NCBI GenBank assembly: GCA_944321735.1
Contig: CALUMK010000004.1
Location: forward strand, 62,001-126,000
Source of the DNA: an uncultured Bacteroidales bacterium
GTDB lineage: Bacteria > Bacteroidota > Bacteroidia > Bacteroidales > P3
Reading direction: 5' to 3'
Length of the DNA stretch: 64,000 nt
Part shown: positions 63,936-64,000 of the stretch, piece by piece
How the letters are laid out: every line of letters starts with the position of its first letter
Numbering within the stretch: the stretch's first letter is position 1
Position numbers and translations under genes: made by a program
The notes under the pieces: generated by a model
The model's database searches: none
What the model was told of the DNA's origin: nothing
The model's input: the letters and a program-made list of their open reading frames with translations, nothing else

Positions 63936-64000
63936 TCAATCATCAACCTCATACTGCCTAAACACGGACATGGCATCATTCCAAGCAAACGAAATGAACA
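63936..64000 (-). CDS. Possible C-terminal end of a gene entering from the right edge
   Basis: Minus strand from the edge reads FISFAWNDAMSVFRQYEVDD and then TGA at 63938-63936. Another frame is also open to 63894. With only about 20 codons I cannot identify a family; the composition looks protein-like and the spacing to ybeY (64 bases) would suit an operon. Confidence 0.25.
   Translation of the reverse strand, partial: FISFAWNDAMSVFRQYEVDD

Overview
The window comes from a Bacteroidales-type bacterium (phylum Bacteroidota). The signs are the 288-residue primary sigma factor without region 1.1, promoters of the TTTG / TAnnTTTG type, DUF4834 and DUF2795 proteins, and type IX secretion (T9SS) C-terminal sorting domains. 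The T9SS domains point to a T9SS-positive family; I cannot name the genus.

Layout. 1-1002: N-terminal part of a C10 (streptopain-like) cysteine protease running off the left edge. 1.6-5.2 kb: an exported protein between two YitT-type membrane proteins, a DUF4834 protein, and rpmH. 5.4-8.3 kb: a membrane acyltransferase and CTP synthase. 8.5-23.5 kb: two tandem giant secreted subtilisins. Each ends in ten InlB-like 'WWDG' repeats and a T9SS sorting domain; the second also carries an endonuclease I domain, a lamin-tail domain and two OB-like domains. 23.9-31.1 kb: a Cus/Czc-type metal efflux locus with a pump-outer membrane factor fusion, a His-rich adaptor lipoprotein and a small His-rich exported protein. 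31.3-32.2 kb: rpoD. 32.3-42.8 kb: an AT-rich surface-glycan cluster (glycosyltransferases, acetyltransferases, flippase) bordered by a truncated Rpn-type gene and interrupted by a GC-rich ISAs1-type transposase. 42.8-44.4 kb: an AAA-ATPase/PD-(D/E)XK protein typical of mobile Bacteroidales families. 44.5-64 kb: mostly housekeeping genes: mltG, metG, a serine hydrolase, dapF, a GNAT with an internal minisatellite, gltX, purine nucleoside phosphorylase, DUF2795, lpxK, xseB/xseA, tRNA-Leu(UAA), tRNA-Gly(GCC), mutS, mnmG and ybeY.

The most unusual content is the tandem pair of T9SS-type subtilisins, one of which is fused to a His-Me finger nuclease, so one exported polypeptide would cut both protein and DNA. 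Other points of note are a metal pump fused to its outer-membrane channel through an internal signal peptide, a palindromic repeat that abuts the adaptor stop codon, and an interspersed repeat family with a duplicated promoter in the metG/serine hydrolase interval. All functional calls rest on reading motifs by eye; no database search was run.
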